A stretch of DNA of 64,000 nt from Kitasatospora atroaurantiaca (GCF_007828955.1 NZ_VIVR01000001.1:6138001-6202000), one strand, 5' to 3'. Counted from the first letter of the stretch, positions 1-9,275 are shown. The notes: generated by a model not told the origin, from the sequence alone. Translations and numbers: made by a program.

Positions 1-2577
1 GGGCTGATCCAGCTGCACGGGAGCTGGCGGATCGGCACCCCCGTCGACCTGGGCTGGGCCGCCTACTACACCGCCTGGGGTGTGGCCGCCCTGCACCCGT
101 CCATGGTGACGATGACCAAGCCGGTGCCCTCACCGCGGACCGATGTCGCGCGCGGGCGGATCGGCCTGCTCACCTTTGCCTCGCTGATCGCGCCCACCGT
201 GCTGCTGCTGGACGCCATCCGCGGGGACACCAGCAACGCCGGGGTGGTCGGCGCGTTCTCCGCCCTGCTGTTCCTGCTGGTCCTCTGGCGGCTCTCCGGT
301 GTGGTCACGGCCCATCGTCAGACCGTCGCCCGGGAGCGGGTCCTGCGCGTCGCCATCAGCTCCCTGGCCGCTGCCACCAGCGTGGAGGAGGTCACCGCGG
401 CGATCCGGACCGCCGGGTCGGAGCTGCCGCCGCCGAACCCGGAGCGCCAGGTGGTGCTCGGGCTGAGCGACGAGGCCGGCGGCCTGAACCTGCGCCCGGC
501 CGGCGGAGTTCCCGCCGGGCTGGCCTCCCACCGGGTGCCGGGGGCCGTCCACGACCTGATCGTCAGCCGCCGGACCCATGAGCGCCCGACGGCCGCACTC
601 GGCGAGGATCTCGCCGCGGCCCTGCCCGGCTCCGGCCACGCCCTGCTCTGCCCGATGGCCCTCCAGGACCGGCCATCGGGCGACCCGCTGATCGGCGTGC
701 TGATCGTCGGCGGTGGCGAGGAGGAGCTGGCCGCCCTGACCGCTACGGCGGAGGCGCTCGCCTCACAGGCGGCACTGGCGCTGGAGCGCATCACGCTGAG
801 CCAGGAGGTGACCCGCCGCAAGAGCGAGGCGTACTTCCGGACGCTGGTGCAGAACGCCTCGGACGTCATCCTGATCCTGGACGACGACGACCTGGTCCGG
901 TACGCGAGCTCCTCCGCCGACCGGGTGCTGGGCTACCCCTCGCTGATCGGTGTGCCGATCGCGCAGCTGGTCCCGCCCGAGGAGAGCGCCTCGGCCGTCG
1001 CCGCACTCGCCCAGATGCGCGGCCGTGACCAGCGGGAGAAGCGCGAGCACTGGCGGATGGTGCGGTACGACCGGGTGTCCATCGAGGTCGAGGTCCGGCA
1101 CAGCGACCTGCGGACCGACCCCACGGTCTCCGGGCTCGTGCTCACCCTGCGTGACGTCACCGAGCAGCGCCAGCTGGAACGCGAGCTCAGCCACCGGGCC
1201 TTCCACGACTCGCTCACCGGCCTGGCCAACCGCGTGCTGTTCCAGGACCGGGTCAACCACGCCTTCAGCCGCGGTATGCGTGGCGGACTGGCGGCCGGGG
1301 TCCTGCTGATCGACATCGACGACTTCAAGGTCGTCAACGACACCATGGGCCACAGCGTGGGCGACGAGCTGCTGGTCGCCGTCTCGCTGCGGCTGTCGAC
1401 GATGGCCCGGGCCTCCGACACCGCGGCACGGCTTGGCGGTGACGAGTTCGCGGTCCTGATCGAGGACTCGATGGCACCGGCCGACGCCGAGGCCTTCGCG
1501 GACCACGTCATCAAGGCATTCGCCGACCCCTTCCGCCTCAGCGCCGGGCCGATCAACGTGTCCGTGAGCGTCGGGATCGCCACCACCGAGGACAGCGTGG
1601 ACTCCGCCGAGCTGCTCACCCACGCCGACCTGGCGCTCTACGCGGCGAAGGGGGCGGGGAAGCGTCAGTGGCGGCGCTTCCACCCCGTCCTGCAGGCCGG
1701 CATGATCGAGCGGCACGAGTTGCAGGCGAGCCTGGACAGTGCCGTCGCCGAGTCCTCCTTCCAGGTCCTCTACCAGCCGATCGTGGAGATCGCGAGCGGG
1801 GCCCTGGAGGGCTTCGAGGCGCTGGTCCGCTGGCCGCACCACACCCGCGGCCTGGTGCCGCCGGAGCAGTTCATCACCCTCGCCGAGGAGAGCGGTCAGA
1901 TCGTGCCGCTCGGCGCCTGGGTGCTCGGCCACGCGGCGGCGGAGGCGTCCCGGTGGCAGCAGACCGCGTCGGAGTGCCTGGACGGCCACGACGGCCTCGA
2001 CGGCGGTGCGGGCCCGCGCAAGCAGCTCTATGTGAGCGTCAACGTGTCGGCCCGGCAGTTCCGCGACCCCGGGTTCGTCGACGTGGTCCGCCAGACCCTC
2101 GACGGGCACTCCATGGAGCCCAGCTCGCTGATCCTCGAACTGACCGAGAGCGTCCTGATGCGCCGGGACGAGCGGGTCCGCACCGACATGATGACGCTGA
2201 GCGATCTCGGCGTCCGGCTGGCCATCGACGACTTCGGGACGGGCTACTCGTCCCTCAGCTACCTCCGTGAGTTCCCGATCACCATCCTCAAGATCGACAA
2301 GTCCTTCATCGACGGGCTCGGCAAGTCCTCACAGCAGTACGCCCTGGTGGAGGGGATCACCCGGATCGCCGAGACGCTCGGGGTGAGGGTGATCGCCGAA
2401 GGCATCGAGAGCGCTCGGCAGCGCGACCTGCTGGCCGTGATGGGCTGCCCGCTCGGGCAGGGGTACCTGTTCGCCCGGCCGATGGGCGCCGACCAGGCCG
2501 AGTCGCTCATCCGGGCCAGCAAGGACCTCACGGTCCGGCCGTCGGCCGGCGGCGCCGAAACGCCGCCTGCCACCTGA
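1..2577 (+). CDS. GGDEF-EAL cyclic-di-GMP turnover protein, 5' end outside window
   Basis: Predicted membrane-anchored protein that makes and/or breaks down cyclic di-GMP. The frame is open back to base 1 and encodes hydrophobic sequence before the first internal start at 82, so the true N-terminus, probably more membrane helices, lies upstream. Order seen: two hydrophobic segments (about nt 150-310), a GAF-like stretch, a PAS domain (about nt 820-1180), GGDEF domain with intact RLGGDEF (nt 1429-1449) and EAL domain with intact EAL (nt 1816-1824), followed by the usual DDFGTGYSSL and AEGIES motifs. Both catalytic signatures look complete, so both activities are possible. In streptomycetes this family acts on development through BldD. 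Which activity dominates cannot be read from sequence. Confidence 0.93.
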   Translation, partial: GLIQLHGSWRIGTPVDLGWAAYYTAWGVAALHPSMVTMTKPVPSPRTDVARGRIGLLTFASLIAPTVLLLDAIRGDTSNAGVVGAFSALLFLLVLWRLSGVVTAHRQTVARERVLRVAISSLAAATSVEEVTAAIRTAGSELPPPNPERQVVLGLSDEAGGLNLRPAGGVPAGLASHRVPGAVHDLIVSRRTHERPTAALGEDLAAALPGSGHALLCPMALQDRPSGDPLIGVLIVGGGEEELAALTATAEALASQAALALERITLSQEVTRRKSEAYFRTLVQNASDVILILDDDDLVRYASSSADRVLGYPSLIGVPIAQLVPPEESASAVAALAQMRGRDQREKREHWRMVRYDRVSIEVEVRHSDLRTDPTVSGLVLTLRDVTEQRQLERELSHRAFHDSLTGLANRVLFQDRVNHAFSRGMRGGLAAGVLLIDIDDFKVVNDTMGHSVGDELLVAVSLRLSTMARASDTAARLGGDEFAVLIEDSMAPADAEAFADHVIKAFADPFRLSAGPINVSVSVGIATTEDSVDSAELLTHADLALYAAKGAGKRQWRRFHPVLQAGMIERHELQASLDSAVAESSFQVLYQPIVEIASGALEGFEALVRWPHHTRGLVPPEQFITLAEESGQIVPLGAWVLGHAAAEASRWQQTASECLDGHDGLDGGAGPRKQLYVSVNVSARQFRDPGFVDVVRQTLDGHSMEPSSLILELTESVLMRRDERVRTDMMTLSDLGVRLAIDDFGTGYSSLSYLREFPITILKIDKSFIDGLGKSSQQYALVEGITRIAETLGVRVIAEGIESARQRDLLAVMGCPLGQGYLFARPMGADQAESLIRASKDLTVRPSAGGAETPPAT

Positions 2578-2598
2578 CCGGGCTTCCGGCCACCGCAC

Positions 2599-2637
2599 GG
2601 CGGTCGCCTGGCTCCCGGCTACCGCACGGCGACCGCC
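2599..2637. terminator. Bidirectional hairpin between convergent genes
   Basis: A perfect 10-bp inverted repeat (2599-2608 with 2628-2637) sits between the converging GGDEF-EAL gene and geosmin synthase and overlaps the last codons and stop of the latter. The two arms lie inside a diverged direct repeat of about 31 bp (2586-2608 and 2616-2637), so the stem may have arisen by local duplication. No T-tract, as is usual in high-GC actinomycetes. Confidence 0.5.
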
Positions 2638-4865
2638 CCGGCGAGGTCCGGGCGGGGTGAGAGACGGGCGGCCGAGGTGCCCAGACCGACCGGGCCTCCC
2701 GGCAGCGCCGCGGCCGCGGGTGCCGCGTGGCGAAGGAGCTCCGACTCGACGTACCGGCGGCACTCCTGGTGCCAGAGCAGGATGCCGGCCAGCCAGTTCC
2801 GGAGCTCCTCGGCGTAGCCGTCGAGGACCTGCCGGGCGCTCGGGGTCAGGTCGAACTCCTCGTACAGGGCGGGGAGTTCGGTGGAGACGATGTGCTCGAA
2901 CTGCCGCATCCTGGACGTCATCAGGTCGCTGACGGTGGCGAGCGCCTCGGAGCGGCCGCAGTTGAGGAAGTTCTGGACGACCAGGACCGCGTTGTGGATC
3001 TCCCCCTCGAACTGGATCTCCTTCTGGTAGGAGAAGACGTCGTTGAGCAGGCAGGCGTAGTCGGCGGCCGAGTTCTCCATCGCCCTGATCGGCCGGGTGC
3101 GGTAGATCTCGGGCGGCACCGTCTGCCCGTGGGCCAGCCGGGAGAGACTCATCGTCAGGTCCGAGCCGAAGGTCTTGCGGCGCATCTCGATGTAGTCGAC
3201 CGGGTCGGGGATGCGGTTCTGGATCCGGTTGGCGAGCTCCCACAGCCAACTGCCGGTCATGTCCTCGATGGAGTCCCGGAACCTGCGGCGCGCGTCCGGG
3301 GTCATCGGGCCGGCCGTCCGGGTCCACAGGTCGGCCAGACCGCGTTCCAGCGCGTTCAGCGGCGCCGGGCCGGTGGAGACGTCCAGCGGCATGAGCGCCG
3401 AGAGCCGTTCGTTGCAGGCCTTCGCGCCGGCCATGTCCAGGGTGCGGCCGAAGACGACCGGGAAGTAGTCGTCCCCGTACGTCCCCCAGGTGAGCCAGCC
3501 GGTCGTGAGGTCGAGGTCGGCCGGCGTGGCGTCCGGGTGGATCCCGGCGGAGCACAGGGCGAAGTCGAAGCCGCGCAGCCTGCGTTCGTCCCAGAGGCCG
3601 GACCCGGGGATGCCGGGCAGCGAGTCCAGCATGCCCATCCGGCCGGCCCAGTCCACGATGTGCTCCCGTGAGGCGTCCAGGTGGGGACTCAGCCGGACGG
3701 CGAACGGCATGTGGAAGTCGGGGAGTTGCAGCGGGCCGACGGTCTCGTACGGGACGTGGGTGTAGCTCCTGAGCCTGCCGGGCAGGGAGGCGGCGAGCGA
3801 GGACGCCACCCGGGCGGCCGAGGTGCCCAGGCCCAGCGGGCGGCCCAGGAGCTGTGCGGCAGCCGAGGATCCCGGCTCGCCGTTCATGTAGCGGCTGGAG
3901 CGCAGATGCCACTCGTGGCCGCCGGACTGCCAGTCCTGGAGGCCCTTGACGTAGGCGAGGACGTCCCGGCAGGACTGCGGGTCCAGGCCGAACTCCTGGA
4001 ACAGGGGGTTGAGTTCGGTGAGAGCGGTGTGCTCGAACTGCTGCAGCCGCGAGGTGAGCAGCTCGTTGACGGCATCGGCGGCCTGCTGGGTGCTGCAGCC
4101 CAGGAAGCGCTCCAGGACCAGGACGCCGTTGGCGAGTTCGCCCTCCTCCTCGGTCTCCCGCTGGTAGGAGAACAGGTCGTTGCGCAGGTGCACCCCGTCG
4201 GAGAAGGTGTCCTTGAGCACCCGCATGGGCCGGCTGGCCGCGATCGCGGCGGGGACCTCGGCGCCCACCGCGTGCTCCACCAGGCCGGCCGACCAGGGGG
4301 CGCCGCCGACCTTCCGTCGCATCTCGATGTACTCGACCGGGTTGGAGACCCTGCTCTCACTGATGTTGGAGAGCTCCCAGAGGGACTCCTCGAGCAGGTG
4401 CTGGGTGGCCTCCGCGAAGCGGGCGCGCCAGCTCTCCGACATCGTCGGAACCGTCCGGGCCCACAGGTCGGCGAGGCCCTCCTCCACCGGGTTGGCCGGC
4501 TCGGGAGAGGTGTCGGCGGGGTGCACGGGCATGAACGCGGGCAGCCGGTCCAGGTACGCCTTCGCCCCGGCCATGTCGCGGCTGCGCTTGAAGGTGTCCA
4601 GGAAGTGGTCGTCGAAGAAGAAGACCCAGACGTACCAGTCGGTCACCAGGGCGAGTTCCGCCCGCGAGGCGTCCGGGTGCGTGTAGGCGCAGAGCAGGGC
4701 GTAGTCATGGGCGTCGAAGGTGGGTTCGTCCCAGATACCCGATCCCTCCAGCATTCTCATCGTGCGCGCCCAGGCTTTCGAATGCTCCCGGGCGTCCTCG
4801 AGATGGGGATTCAACCGGGCCGGGTACGGCATGTAGAACTCTGGAAGCTTGAAGGGCTGTGCCAT
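2619..4865 (-). CDS. geoA: Geosmin synthase (germacradienol/geosmin bifunctional terpene cyclase)
   Basis: Cytosolic two-domain sesquiterpene cyclase that turns farnesyl diphosphate into germacradienol (N-terminal half) and then geosmin (C-terminal half), the earthy odorant. Length 748 aa, close to characterised streptomycete enzymes (about 725 aa). The N-domain has the Mg-binding motif DDHFLD (residues 85-90) and the NSE triad in NDLFSYQRE (Asn229, Ser233, Glu237). The C-domain starts near residue 360 and has DDYFP and NDVFSYQKE. DDHFLD ends in Asp where DDHFLE is usual, a conservative change. It is monocistronic, converging on the GGDEF-EAL gene. The call is very secure because this domain arrangement is diagnostic. 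Confidence 0.97.
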   Translation of the reverse strand: MAQPFKLPEFYMPYPARLNPHLEDAREHSKAWARTMRMLEGSGIWDEPTFDAHDYALLCAYTHPDASRAELALVTDWYVWVFFFDDHFLDTFKRSRDMAGAKAYLDRLPAFMPVHPADTSPEPANPVEEGLADLWARTVPTMSESWRARFAEATQHLLEESLWELSNISESRVSNPVEYIEMRRKVGGAPWSAGLVEHAVGAEVPAAIAASRPMRVLKDTFSDGVHLRNDLFSYQRETEEEGELANGVLVLERFLGCSTQQAADAVNELLTSRLQQFEHTALTELNPLFQEFGLDPQSCRDVLAYVKGLQDWQSGGHEWHLRSSRYMNGEPGSSAAAQLLGRPLGLGTSAARVASSLAASLPGRLRSYTHVPYETVGPLQLPDFHMPFAVRLSPHLDASREHIVDWAGRMGMLDSLPGIPGSGLWDERRLRGFDFALCSAGIHPDATPADLDLTTGWLTWGTYGDDYFPVVFGRTLDMAGAKACNERLSALMPLDVSTGPAPLNALERGLADLWTRTAGPMTPDARRRFRDSIEDMTGSWLWELANRIQNRIPDPVDYIEMRRKTFGSDLTMSLSRLAHGQTVPPEIYRTRPIRAMENSAADYACLLNDVFSYQKEIQFEGEIHNAVLVVQNFLNCGRSEALATVSDLMTSRMRQFEHIVSTELPALYEEFDLTPSARQVLDGYAEELRNWLAGILLWHQECRRYVESELLRHAAPAAAALPGGPVGLGTSAARLSPRPDLAGAVAVR

Positions 4866-5014
4866 CCGAGCCGGGCCTTTCCCTGGGTGATGTGGTGAGC
4901 CGTCGTCAGATTAGGCCGCCGATTGCGGATGGCGCCGAATTGCCGAACTCCCTCGCTCGATGAGGTGAATTCGGGTTCGGAAGCGATTCGGTGGAGAGAT
5001 TGGCAGGACTGCCT

Positions 5015-5050
5015 GGTGACGGACGCCGTCCGGAGACGGCGTCCGTCACC
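5015..5050. terminator. Strong terminator hairpin
   Basis: Perfect 14-bp stem (5015-5028 with 5037-5050) with an 8-nt loop. It lies just beyond the stop of the leftward zinc-ribbon gene (ends 5075) and upstream of the geosmin synthase start (4865), so it most likely terminates the leftward transcript and insulates geoA from readthrough. Confidence 0.7.
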
Positions 5051-5074
5051 GGGCCGGAACGGATGTTCAGACGC

Positions 5075-5422
5075 TCAGGACGTGTGTGCGCCGAGGCTCG
5101 GTGCGCTCAGCAGCCCGCCGGCCGGGGAGCTTCCGTCGGCCCGGCGGTGGCCGGCGGGTGGCTCGGCGGCTGCCGCGCCTTCGGGGATCGGGACCACCCG
5201 GCGGTCGGCGAGGTGCCCCACCCAGTGGCGGTGGCAGCTGGGGCAGGCCGGTGCGCCGTCCGCCGAGTAGGGGGAGGCGACGGGGATGCCGTCGCGGGAG
5301 AACTGCTCGTGCTCGGTGCCGTCCTCGTCCCGGTGGCGCAGGACGTCGTACTCGGCGCTCCACCCGTGCCAGCAGTGTCCGCAGGTGAACTCGACTCGTT
5401 CCACGGCCAGTTCGGTGATCAT
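5075..5422 (-). CDS. Small conserved-type protein with two Cys pairs (zinc ribbon-like)
   Basis: 115-aa cytosolic protein of unknown function. Two CxxC pairs, CGHC near residue 14 and CPSC near residue 61, suggest a zinc-ribbon fold. The C-terminal 45 residues are Ala/Pro/Gly-rich and probably disordered. A 28-bp gap separates it from the upstream STAS gene on the same strand, so the two may be co-transcribed and end at the hairpin at 5015-5050. There is no signal peptide or membrane segment. Function not recognised; the Cys pairs are the only solid clue. Confidence 0.7.
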   Translation of the reverse strand: MITELAVERVEFTCGHCWHGWSAEYDVLRHRDEDGTEHEQFSRDGIPVASPYSADGAPACPSCHRHWVGHLADRRVVPIPEGAAAAEPPAGHRRADGSSPAGGLLSAPSLGAHTS

Positions 5423-5450
5423 CTCATCCGCCTTCCGTGTGATGGTCCGG

Positions 5451-5834
5451 CTATGCGGGCTGAGCGGTCCTGGTGCCTGCCGCAGGGGCGGTCGTCGCGG
5501 CGATTGCGTCGCGTACGGTCGGGAAGATGGGCATCAGGCGGTCCAGCTCGGTCAGTCGTAGCAGGCGCAGGACCCGCCCTCGGGGGCCCGCCAGCCGCAG
5601 CTCTCCCAGGTGTGTCCGGGCGATGTTGCGTGCCTCGACGAGTGCTCCGACCCCGCTCGCGTCGCAGAAGACCAGGGCCGACAGGTCCACGATCACCCGG
5701 GCTCGCGGGCCGTCGCGGACCAGCAGTGCGGTGACGCGGTCGCGCAGCGTGTCGGCGGTGGCGATGTCGAGCTCCCCCGCCGCGTGCACGACCGACCATC
5801 CGTCCACCCGGCGCGATGACAGTTGGAGGTACAT
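5451..5834 (-). CDS. STAS-domain anti-sigma factor antagonist
   Basis: 127-aa single STAS-domain protein of the SpoIIAA/RsbV/BldG type. Such proteins bind anti-sigma (RsbW-like) kinases when unphosphorylated and so free a sigma factor. The phosphorylation motif DASGVGAL (about residues 58-65) has the acceptor Ser. The last 15 residues are a low-complexity Ala/Thr tail. No anti-sigma kinase is in the window, so the partner is encoded elsewhere. It differs from BldG in the tail and is probably one of the many paralogues in streptomycetes. Confidence 0.88.
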   Translation of the reverse strand: MYLQLSSRRVDGWSVVHAAGELDIATADTLRDRVTALLVRDGPRARVIVDLSALVFCDASGVGALVEARNIARTHLGELRLAGPRGRVLRLLRLTELDRLMPIFPTVRDAIAATTAPAAGTRTAQPA

Positions 5835-6059
5835 GAGGCAGGCCCTCCCGGTTCGGGTGACCGACAGCTATCCGTGCATAACGGTCATATACCTCATTCA
5901 GCCTAACCCTGACAAGGGCCTGCCGCGGGCGGGGGCCGTTGGATCATGACGAAGTTGCCACAACGGCCGCCCGGTAGGGCCAGATGGGACCGTCCGCACG
6001 GGGCCGGGGACGAGGTGGTGCGGCCGGACGGTCGGTGACGGTACGTCGACGAGGAATAA

Positions 6060-6563
6060 TCAGCTCTGGCCCTGCGGGGCGGCGCCGCCCGAACGGAGCT
6101 CGGCGCGGCGGGTGTGCCAGCGGGTCAGCAGGGACGGCAGCTCCTCGCGCATGAACTCGAAGAAGGCCAGCGACTCCGCCATCCGCGCGCCGGCCGGGCT
6201 GTCCGCGCCGAGCGCGGTCACCCCCTCGCGCAGGCTGCTCTCCCAGCGGATCAGCATCTGGTCCCGGCGCACCGCGGCCTCGTACCAGACGTCGTCGTGC
6301 ACCCGGTACCTGTCCCGTCGCGAGCCCGGCTCGCGCTCGCGGCTGACCAGGTTGAGCTGCACCAGGTAGCGGACCGCGCCGGAGACCGCCGCCGGGCTGA
6401 CCTGCAGGACCTCCGCCAGTTCGGCGGCCGTCAGCCGCCCCGAGTCGGTGGCCAGCAGGGCGGTGAAGATGCGGGCCGGCATCCGGGCGAAGCCGGCGTC
6501 GGTCAGCACGCTGGCGAAACGCTCGATGAAGGTGCCGACGGCCTGTTCGTCCCGGGTCTCCAT
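6060..6563 (-). CDS. GbsR/MarR-like transcriptional regulator
   Basis: 167-aa winged-helix regulator. The helix-turn-helix lies near residues 45-80, with a GSRRDRYRV wing, then a helical C-terminal dimerisation region, as in the GbsR group of MarR proteins. A longer frame reaches 6590, but the ATG at 6563 has an AGGAG Shine-Dalgarno six bases upstream and is preferred. It is divergent from the ABC exporter at 6683, and the spacer holds palindromes at 6638-6662. The usual arrangement is a repressor of its neighbouring exporter that responds to the exporter's substrate. The ligand cannot be inferred. Confidence 0.85.
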   Translation of the reverse strand: METRDEQAVGTFIERFASVLTDAGFARMPARIFTALLATDSGRLTAAELAEVLQVSPAAVSGAVRYLVQLNLVSREREPGSRRDRYRVHDDVWYEAAVRRDQMLIRWESSLREGVTALGADSPAGARMAESLAFFEFMREELPSLLTRWHTRRAELRSGGAAPQGQS

Positions 6564-6637
6564 GGCGTCTCCTGCCGACTCTGCGATCACCGCCGCATCA
6601 TCTCCCAGGCGTCGGGGCTTCGCGAAAATCCATATGA

Positions 6638-6662
6638 TTCATGAACTTCACGGTTTTGTGAA
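6638..6662. promoter_or_regulatory. Candidate operator between GbsR-like gene and ABC exporter
   Basis: Two adjacent inverted repeats in the only AT-rich stretch of the spacer: a perfect 8-bp TTCATGAA (6638-6645) and TTCAC-N6-GTGAA (6647-6662). They end about 20 bases before the exporter ATG, so a bound repressor would cover its promoter. Assignment to the adjacent regulator is inference from position. Confidence 0.45.
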
Positions 6663-6682
6663 ACAAGAGTACCGTGACTGGC

Positions 6683-7585
6683 ATGACAACGGCTGTATCG
6701 GTGTCCGGCCTGGTCAAGACCTTCGGCCGGACGCGCGCCCTGGACGGACTGGACCTCACGGTCTCCGAGGGGGAGGTGCATGGCTTCCTCGGACCCAACG
6801 GGGCCGGGAAGTCCACGACCATCCGGGTCCTGCTCGGCCTGCTGAGGGCCGACTCCGGTACCGCCCGGCTGCTCGGCGGCGACCCCTGGCGCGACGCGGT
6901 CGGCCTCCACCGCAGGCTCGCGTACGTGCCCGGCGACGTGACGCTGTGGCGCAACCTCTCGGGCGGCGAGACCATCGACCTGCTCGGACGGCTGCGCGGC
7001 GGCCTGGACGGCGCCCGCCGGGCCGAACTGCTGGAGCGCTTCGAACTCGACCCGACCAAGAAGGGCCGCACCTACTCCAAGGGCAACCGGCAGAAGGTCG
7101 CCCTCGTCGCGGCGCTCGCCTCCGACGTGGAACTGCTCATCCTGGACGAGCCGAGCTCCGGTCTGGACCCGCTGATGGAGGAGGTGTTCCGCGCCTGCAT
7201 CGCCGAGGAGCGCGACCGCGGCCGCACGGTCCTCCTCTCCAGCCACATCCTCTCCGAGGTCGAGGCGCTCTGTGACCGGGTGAGCATCATCCGGGCCGGC
7301 CGTACGGTCGAGACCGGCACGCTGGCCGAGCTGCGCCACCTCACCCGCACCTCGGTCGAGGCCGAACTGGCCGCCGCCCCCGAGGGTCTGTCGGGCCTCC
7401 CCGGCGTGCACGACCTCGTCGTCCAGGACCACCGGGTCCGGTGCCAGGTCGACACCGACCGACTGGACGGCCTGCTCCGGGAGTTCACCGCCCTCGGGGT
7501 GCGCTCGCTGGTCAGCCGGCCGCCGACGCTGGAGGAGCTCTTCCTGCGCCACTACCAGCCCGGCGCAGAGCCGGTGCGGTCGTGA
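6683..7585 (+). CDS. ABC exporter ATP-binding subunit
   Basis: About 300-aa nucleotide-binding subunit of an ABC-2 type exporter (DrrA/CcmA group). Walker A GPNGAGKST lies near residue 36 and Walker B LLILDEPSSGLDP near residue 155. The signature loop is SKGNRQK where most ABC proteins have LSGGQ, an atypical form. The start is uncertain: GTG at 6674 sits closer to a weak AAGAG, while ATG at 6683 gives the more usual N-terminus. The stop overlaps the permease start as GTGA, so the pair is translationally coupled. Likely controlled by the divergent GbsR-like repressor. Confidence 0.9.
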   Translation: MTTAVSVSGLVKTFGRTRALDGLDLTVSEGEVHGFLGPNGAGKSTTIRVLLGLLRADSGTARLLGGDPWRDAVGLHRRLAYVPGDVTLWRNLSGGETIDLLGRLRGGLDGARRAELLERFELDPTKKGRTYSKGNRQKVALVAALASDVELLILDEPSSGLDPLMEEVFRACIAEERDRGRTVLLSSHILSEVEALCDRVSIIRAGRTVETGTLAELRHLTRTSVEAELAAAPEGLSGLPGVHDLVVQDHRVRCQVDTDRLDGLLREFTALGVRSLVSRPPTLEELFLRHYQPGAEPVRS

Positions 7586-9183
7586 ACGGCCTCGCCGGTA
7601 CCGGCACCCTGCTCCGCCTCGCCCTGCGGCGCGACCGGATCATGCTCCCGGCCTGGGTCTACGTCCTCACCGCCTCGGTGGCCTCCACCGCCTACACCTT
7701 CGGGAACCTGTACGACTCCGGCGCAGCGCGGGAGCGGTTCGCCGCGGGCATGGCCTCCAACAGCTCGCTCCGCGCACTGTACGGCCCGGTCTTCGGATCG
7801 AGCATCGGCGGGCTGACGGCATGGCGGATGACGGCCTTCGGCGCGGCGCTGGCCGGACTGATGAGCATTCTGCTGGTGGTCCGCCACACCCGTGCCGAGG
7901 AGGAGGACGGCCGCCTGGAGCTGGTCGGCGCCGGCGCGGTCGGCCGCCGCGCACCGCTCACCGCCGCACTGCTGACCGCGCTCACCGCCAACCTGCTGCT
8001 CGCCGCGCTGGTCACGGCGGCCCTGACCGCCCTCGGGCACGCCGCCGCCGGGGCGCTCGCCCTCGGGCTCGCCCTCGCGGCCTGCGGCCTGGTCTTCGCC
8101 GGGCTGGCGGCCGTCACCGCCCAGCTGGCCGAGACCGGGCGGGCCGCCAACGGCGCCGCGAGCGCGGTGCTCGGACTGGCCTTCGTCCTGCGGGCGGCCG
8201 GCGACGCGTCCTCCACCGACTCCGGCCCGCAGTGGCTGAGTTGGCTCTCCCCGATCGGCTGGGCCGAGCAACTGCGGCCGTTCGCGGGGGACCGCTGGTG
8301 GGTCCTCGGTCTCGCCCTGGGCTGCGCCGCCGCGCTCGCCGGTGCGGCGTACGCGCTGGTCGCCCGCCGCGACCTGGGCGCGGGGCTGCTGCCCCAGCGG
8401 CCCGGCCCCGCAGCCGGCGTGCCCACGCTCCGTACCCATGCCGCGCTGGCCTGGCGGCTGCAGCGCGGCACCCTCTACGGCTGGTGCGCCGGCTTCGCCG
8501 TGGCCGGAGCGGTCTTCGGCGGGGTCGCCAAGGGAGTGGTCGAGCTGGTCGGCGACAACGCCGCACTGAAGGACGTGCTGCGTCGGTTGGGAGGCCAACA
8601 GGCCGTCCTGGATGCGTACTTGTCCAGCATCATGGGGCTGCTCGGCATGATCGCGGCGGTCTACGCCGTCCAGGCCGTGCAGCGGCTGCGCGGCGAGGAG
8701 ACCGGGGGCCGGGCGGAGCCGGTGCTGGCCACCGCGGTCTCCCGGCTCGGCTGGGCAGGCGGACATCTGCTCTTCCCGCTGCTGGGCTCGGCCGTGCTGC
8801 TCGCCACCGGAGGGCTGGCGGCGGGTCTGGCCGCCGGCGCGGAGCTGGGCGAGCTCGGGGGCCGGGTCCAGGACCTGCTGGGCGGCGCGCTGGTGCAGTT
8901 GCCCGCGGTCTGGCTGGCCGCGGCCGCGATGTTGGCGATCTTCGGGCTGCTGCCCAGGTGGACCTCGGCCGGCTGGGGGGTGCTGGCGGTGTTCCTGGTG
9001 ATCGGGTGGCTCGGCCCCGCGCTGCAGTTCGACCGCCTGGTCCTGGACCTGTCGCCGTTCACCCACCTCCCGCGCCTGCCGGGTGGGGCGGTCGAGGCCC
9101 GGCCGCTGCTCTGGATCGGGGCGGCCGCGGCCCTGCTGGCGGTCGCAGGCTTGGCCGGCCTGCGCCGACGGGACCTGGGCTGA
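7582..9183 (+). CDS. ABC-2 type exporter permease (long form)
   Basis: 533-aa polytopic membrane protein, roughly twice a standard six-helix ABC-2 permease, with about twelve hydrophobic segments in two halves split by a charged loop near residues 260-290. It is read from the GTG overlapping the ATPase stop (GTGA); a longer frame to 7441 would run through the ATPase gene and is rejected. A single permease of this size paired with one ATPase suggests two fused permease domains. Substrate unknown; the regulator context suggests efflux of a toxic or antibiotic compound. Confidence 0.88.
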   Translation: MNGLAGTGTLLRLALRRDRIMLPAWVYVLTASVASTAYTFGNLYDSGAARERFAAGMASNSSLRALYGPVFGSSIGGLTAWRMTAFGAALAGLMSILLVVRHTRAEEEDGRLELVGAGAVGRRAPLTAALLTALTANLLLAALVTAALTALGHAAAGALALGLALAACGLVFAGLAAVTAQLAETGRAANGAASAVLGLAFVLRAAGDASSTDSGPQWLSWLSPIGWAEQLRPFAGDRWWVLGLALGCAAALAGAAYALVARRDLGAGLLPQRPGPAAGVPTLRTHAALAWRLQRGTLYGWCAGFAVAGAVFGGVAKGVVELVGDNAALKDVLRRLGGQQAVLDAYLSSIMGLLGMIAAVYAVQAVQRLRGEETGGRAEPVLATAVSRLGWAGGHLLFPLLGSAVLLATGGLAAGLAAGAELGELGGRVQDLLGGALVQLPAVWLAAAAMLAIFGLLPRWTSAGWGVLAVFLVIGWLGPALQFDRLVLDLSPFTHLPRLPGGAVEARPLLWIGAAAALLAVAGLAGLRRRDLG

Positions 9184-9200
9184 GGCAGCGGGCCAGCCAG

Positions 9201-9275
9201 AGGGGCGCGGGGAACTGCGCCAAGCGGGAGGCTGCAGGCCGGTTCCTTCCGTCTCGCGCAGTTCCTCGCGCCCCT
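9201..9275. repeat. Streptomycete intergenic inverted-repeat element, copy 1 (terminator-like)
   Basis: Inverted repeat with 20-bp arms (9201-9220 and 9256-9275, one mismatch) containing GGGGCGCGGGGAACTGCGC. It lies between the convergent ABC permease and polyprenyl synthase genes. Nearly the same arms recur at 34555-34632, also between convergent genes. Position and symmetry fit a bidirectional terminator carried on a dispersed repeat. Confidence 0.7.

Noticed and set aside
5835..6059. Possible stress-sigma promoter upstream of the STAS gene
   Set aside because: The spacer is AT-richer than its surroundings but I could not place a convincing -10/-35 pair; nothing else is visible there.
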